In this document: positions 62,687 through 64,000 of the stretch, piece by piece
Layout of the letters: each line of letters opens with the position of its first letter
Position numbering within the stretch: the stretch's first letter is position 1
DNA from: Tolypeutes matacus
Taxonomy: Eukaryota > Chordata > Mammalia > Cingulata > Chlamyphoridae
Direction of reading: 5' to 3'
Length of the DNA: 64,000 bases
NCBI GenBank assembly: GCA_026826555.1
Contig: JAKSZT010054570.1
Span: 409,177 to 473,176 of the forward strand
Program-made: the position numbers and the translations under genes
The notes under the pieces: model-generated
The model's input: the letters and a program-made list of their open reading frames with translations, nothing else
Databases searched by the model: none
Told to the model about the DNA's origin: nothing

Positions 62687-63217
62687 AAGCAGATGTGGCC
62701 TACGTGACTGAGCTCCCGCCTACCACATGGAAGTTCTGTGGTTCGGTTCCCAGTGCCTCCTAAAGAAGACAGCGAGCTGGAGTGACAGGCAGGTGTGGCA
62801 AGCTGACACAACATGATGCAACACGAGACACAAGAAGAAAAACATAATGAGAGACACAACAAAGCAAGGAGCAGAGGTTCCTGGTGCCTCCTAAAGAAAA
62901 AAACGAGCAAGACAGCGAGCTGACATGACAGGCAGGCACGGCAAGCTGACATAACAAGATGATGTAACAAGAGACACAAGAAGAAAAAACATAATGTGAG
63001 ACACAACAAAGTAGGGAACGGAGGTGGCTCAAGTGATTAGGTGCCTCCCTCCCACTTCAGAGGTCCCCGGTTCATTCGGTTCCTGGTGCCTCCTAAAAAG
63101 AAGACGAGCAGACACAAAGAGCACACAATGAACAGATACAGAAAGAAGACAGCAAGAGCAAACAACAAGGGAATGCGGAAAAACAAATAAATAAAACAAA
63201 TCTTAAAAAAAAAAAAA
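62687..63217 (+). mobile_element. Multimeric tRNA-derived SINE with internal duplication
   Basis: Starts gaagcagatgtggcctacgt with B box gtggttcggttcccagtgcc. The body tgcctcctaaagaa...gacagcgagctg...acataatg...acacaacaaag occurs twice (about 62752-62868 and 62886-63011). A second head (ggaacggaggtggctcaagt, cggttcctggtgcc) follows, then a tail with aaataaataaaacaaatctt and poly(A). It has two head modules and a tandemly duplicated body. Flanks gtaccgaatcag and gcaccaaatcag may be the duplication. Confidence 0.75.
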
Positions 63218-63299
63218 AAGCACCAAATCAGAAACAAGACGAAATGGAACTTGAATAGTCTAATAACATTGAAAGAAATAGAATCTGCAGTTAAAAATC

Positions 63300-64000
63300 T
63301 TCCCACAGACTCAAGCAGATATCTGACACCCAGTTCAAAGCAGCATTATTCACAATTGCCAAAACATGGAAGCAACCCAAGTGTCCATCAGCAGATGAAT
63401 GGATAAGCAAAATGTGGTAAATACACACAATGGAATATTATTCAGCCATAAAAAGGAATGAAGTTCTGATACATGTGACAATATGGATGAACCCTGAAGG
63501 CACCATGTTTAGTGAAATAAGCTAGACACAAAAGGACAAATATCATATGACCTCACTGATATGAAACAATTGGAATAAGCAAATTTATAGTCAGAAACTA
63601 GAATACAGTTATAAGAGGCCAGGGTTGGGGTAGGGAATGTGGAGTTAATGATTAATTGGCAAAGACTTTCTGGTTGAGGTTTTGGAAAAGTTTTGGTAAT
63701 GGATGGTGATGATGGTGGCACAACATTGTAAATATAAATTACATCACTGAATTATATATTTGAATTCATTTAAAAGGGAAACTTTTAGGTTGTATATATG
63801 TCATTAGAATAAAATTAAAAAAAAAACAGAGGACTGTACAATACAGTGAACTGTAATGTAAACTATGGACTATAGCTAATAGTATAATTTATAATATTGT
63901 TTAATAAAGATACCACATTAATGCAAAGTGTTAATAATAGGGAAAACTGTGTGTGTGATGGGGATGTATGGGAACTCTATTTTCTGCATGGTTTTTCTGT
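63300..64000 (+). mobile_element. L1 LINE 3' UTR, sense, cut by window end
   Basis: cagcattattcacaattgcc, atggaagcaacccaagtgtc, caatggaatattattcagcc and aaaaggaatgaagttctgat, then gaactgtaatgtaaactatg and cgggaactc-like 3' end text. Typical mammalian L1 3' sequence; the poly(A) end is beyond the window. Confidence 0.85.

Overview
This window is the 3' half of one mammalian gene, SCARA5 (scavenger receptor class A member 5, a ferritin-binding receptor), on the + strand, with about 10 kb of downstream sequence. Six exons were reconstructed by eye. They join in one open frame of 226 codons including the stop (225 residues) and encode the end of the extracellular stalk, a collagen-like stretch of 25 uninterrupted Gly-X-Y triplets, and a complete six-cysteine (class A) SRCR domain. 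All five introns obey GT-AG, and each splits a glycine codon after its first base (phase 1). The 5' end of the gene lies outside the window, upstream of position 1.

The organism is a placental mammal, very probably a xenarthran (armadillo or sloth). The youngest repeats are tRNA-derived SINEs of the armadillo DAS type in several architectures: monomers, A-rich-linked dimers, and a composite with a variable-number internal repeat. Many have visible target-site duplications. Older layers are mammal-wide: MIR, L2, MER5-type hAT transposons, MaLR-like LTRs and old L1.

Layout: exon fragment 1-110; intron 111-10400 (LTR elements, MIR, L2); collagen exons at 10401-10481, 13623-13721 and 15517-15573; a 30.4-kb intron 15574-45946; the first SRCR exon 45947-46141; intron 46142-53910; the terminal exon from 53911 with stop at 54045-54047; a 3' UTR whose end is uncertain (poly(A) signal candidates between 55711 and 56316); then intergenic sequence with LTR, SINE and L1 material to the end.

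The most structured non-coding region is 22862-29850. It is an old antisense L1 carrying an internal deletion that abuts an LTR fragment, a processed HNRNPA1 pseudogene bounded by a perfect 14-bp target duplication, and a SINE inserted 12 bp from that pseudogene's duplication. I found no novel functional system. The findings concern repeat architecture, nested insertion history and exon design. Repeat family names come from recognition, not from a database search, and repeat edges are approximate unless a duplication is cited.
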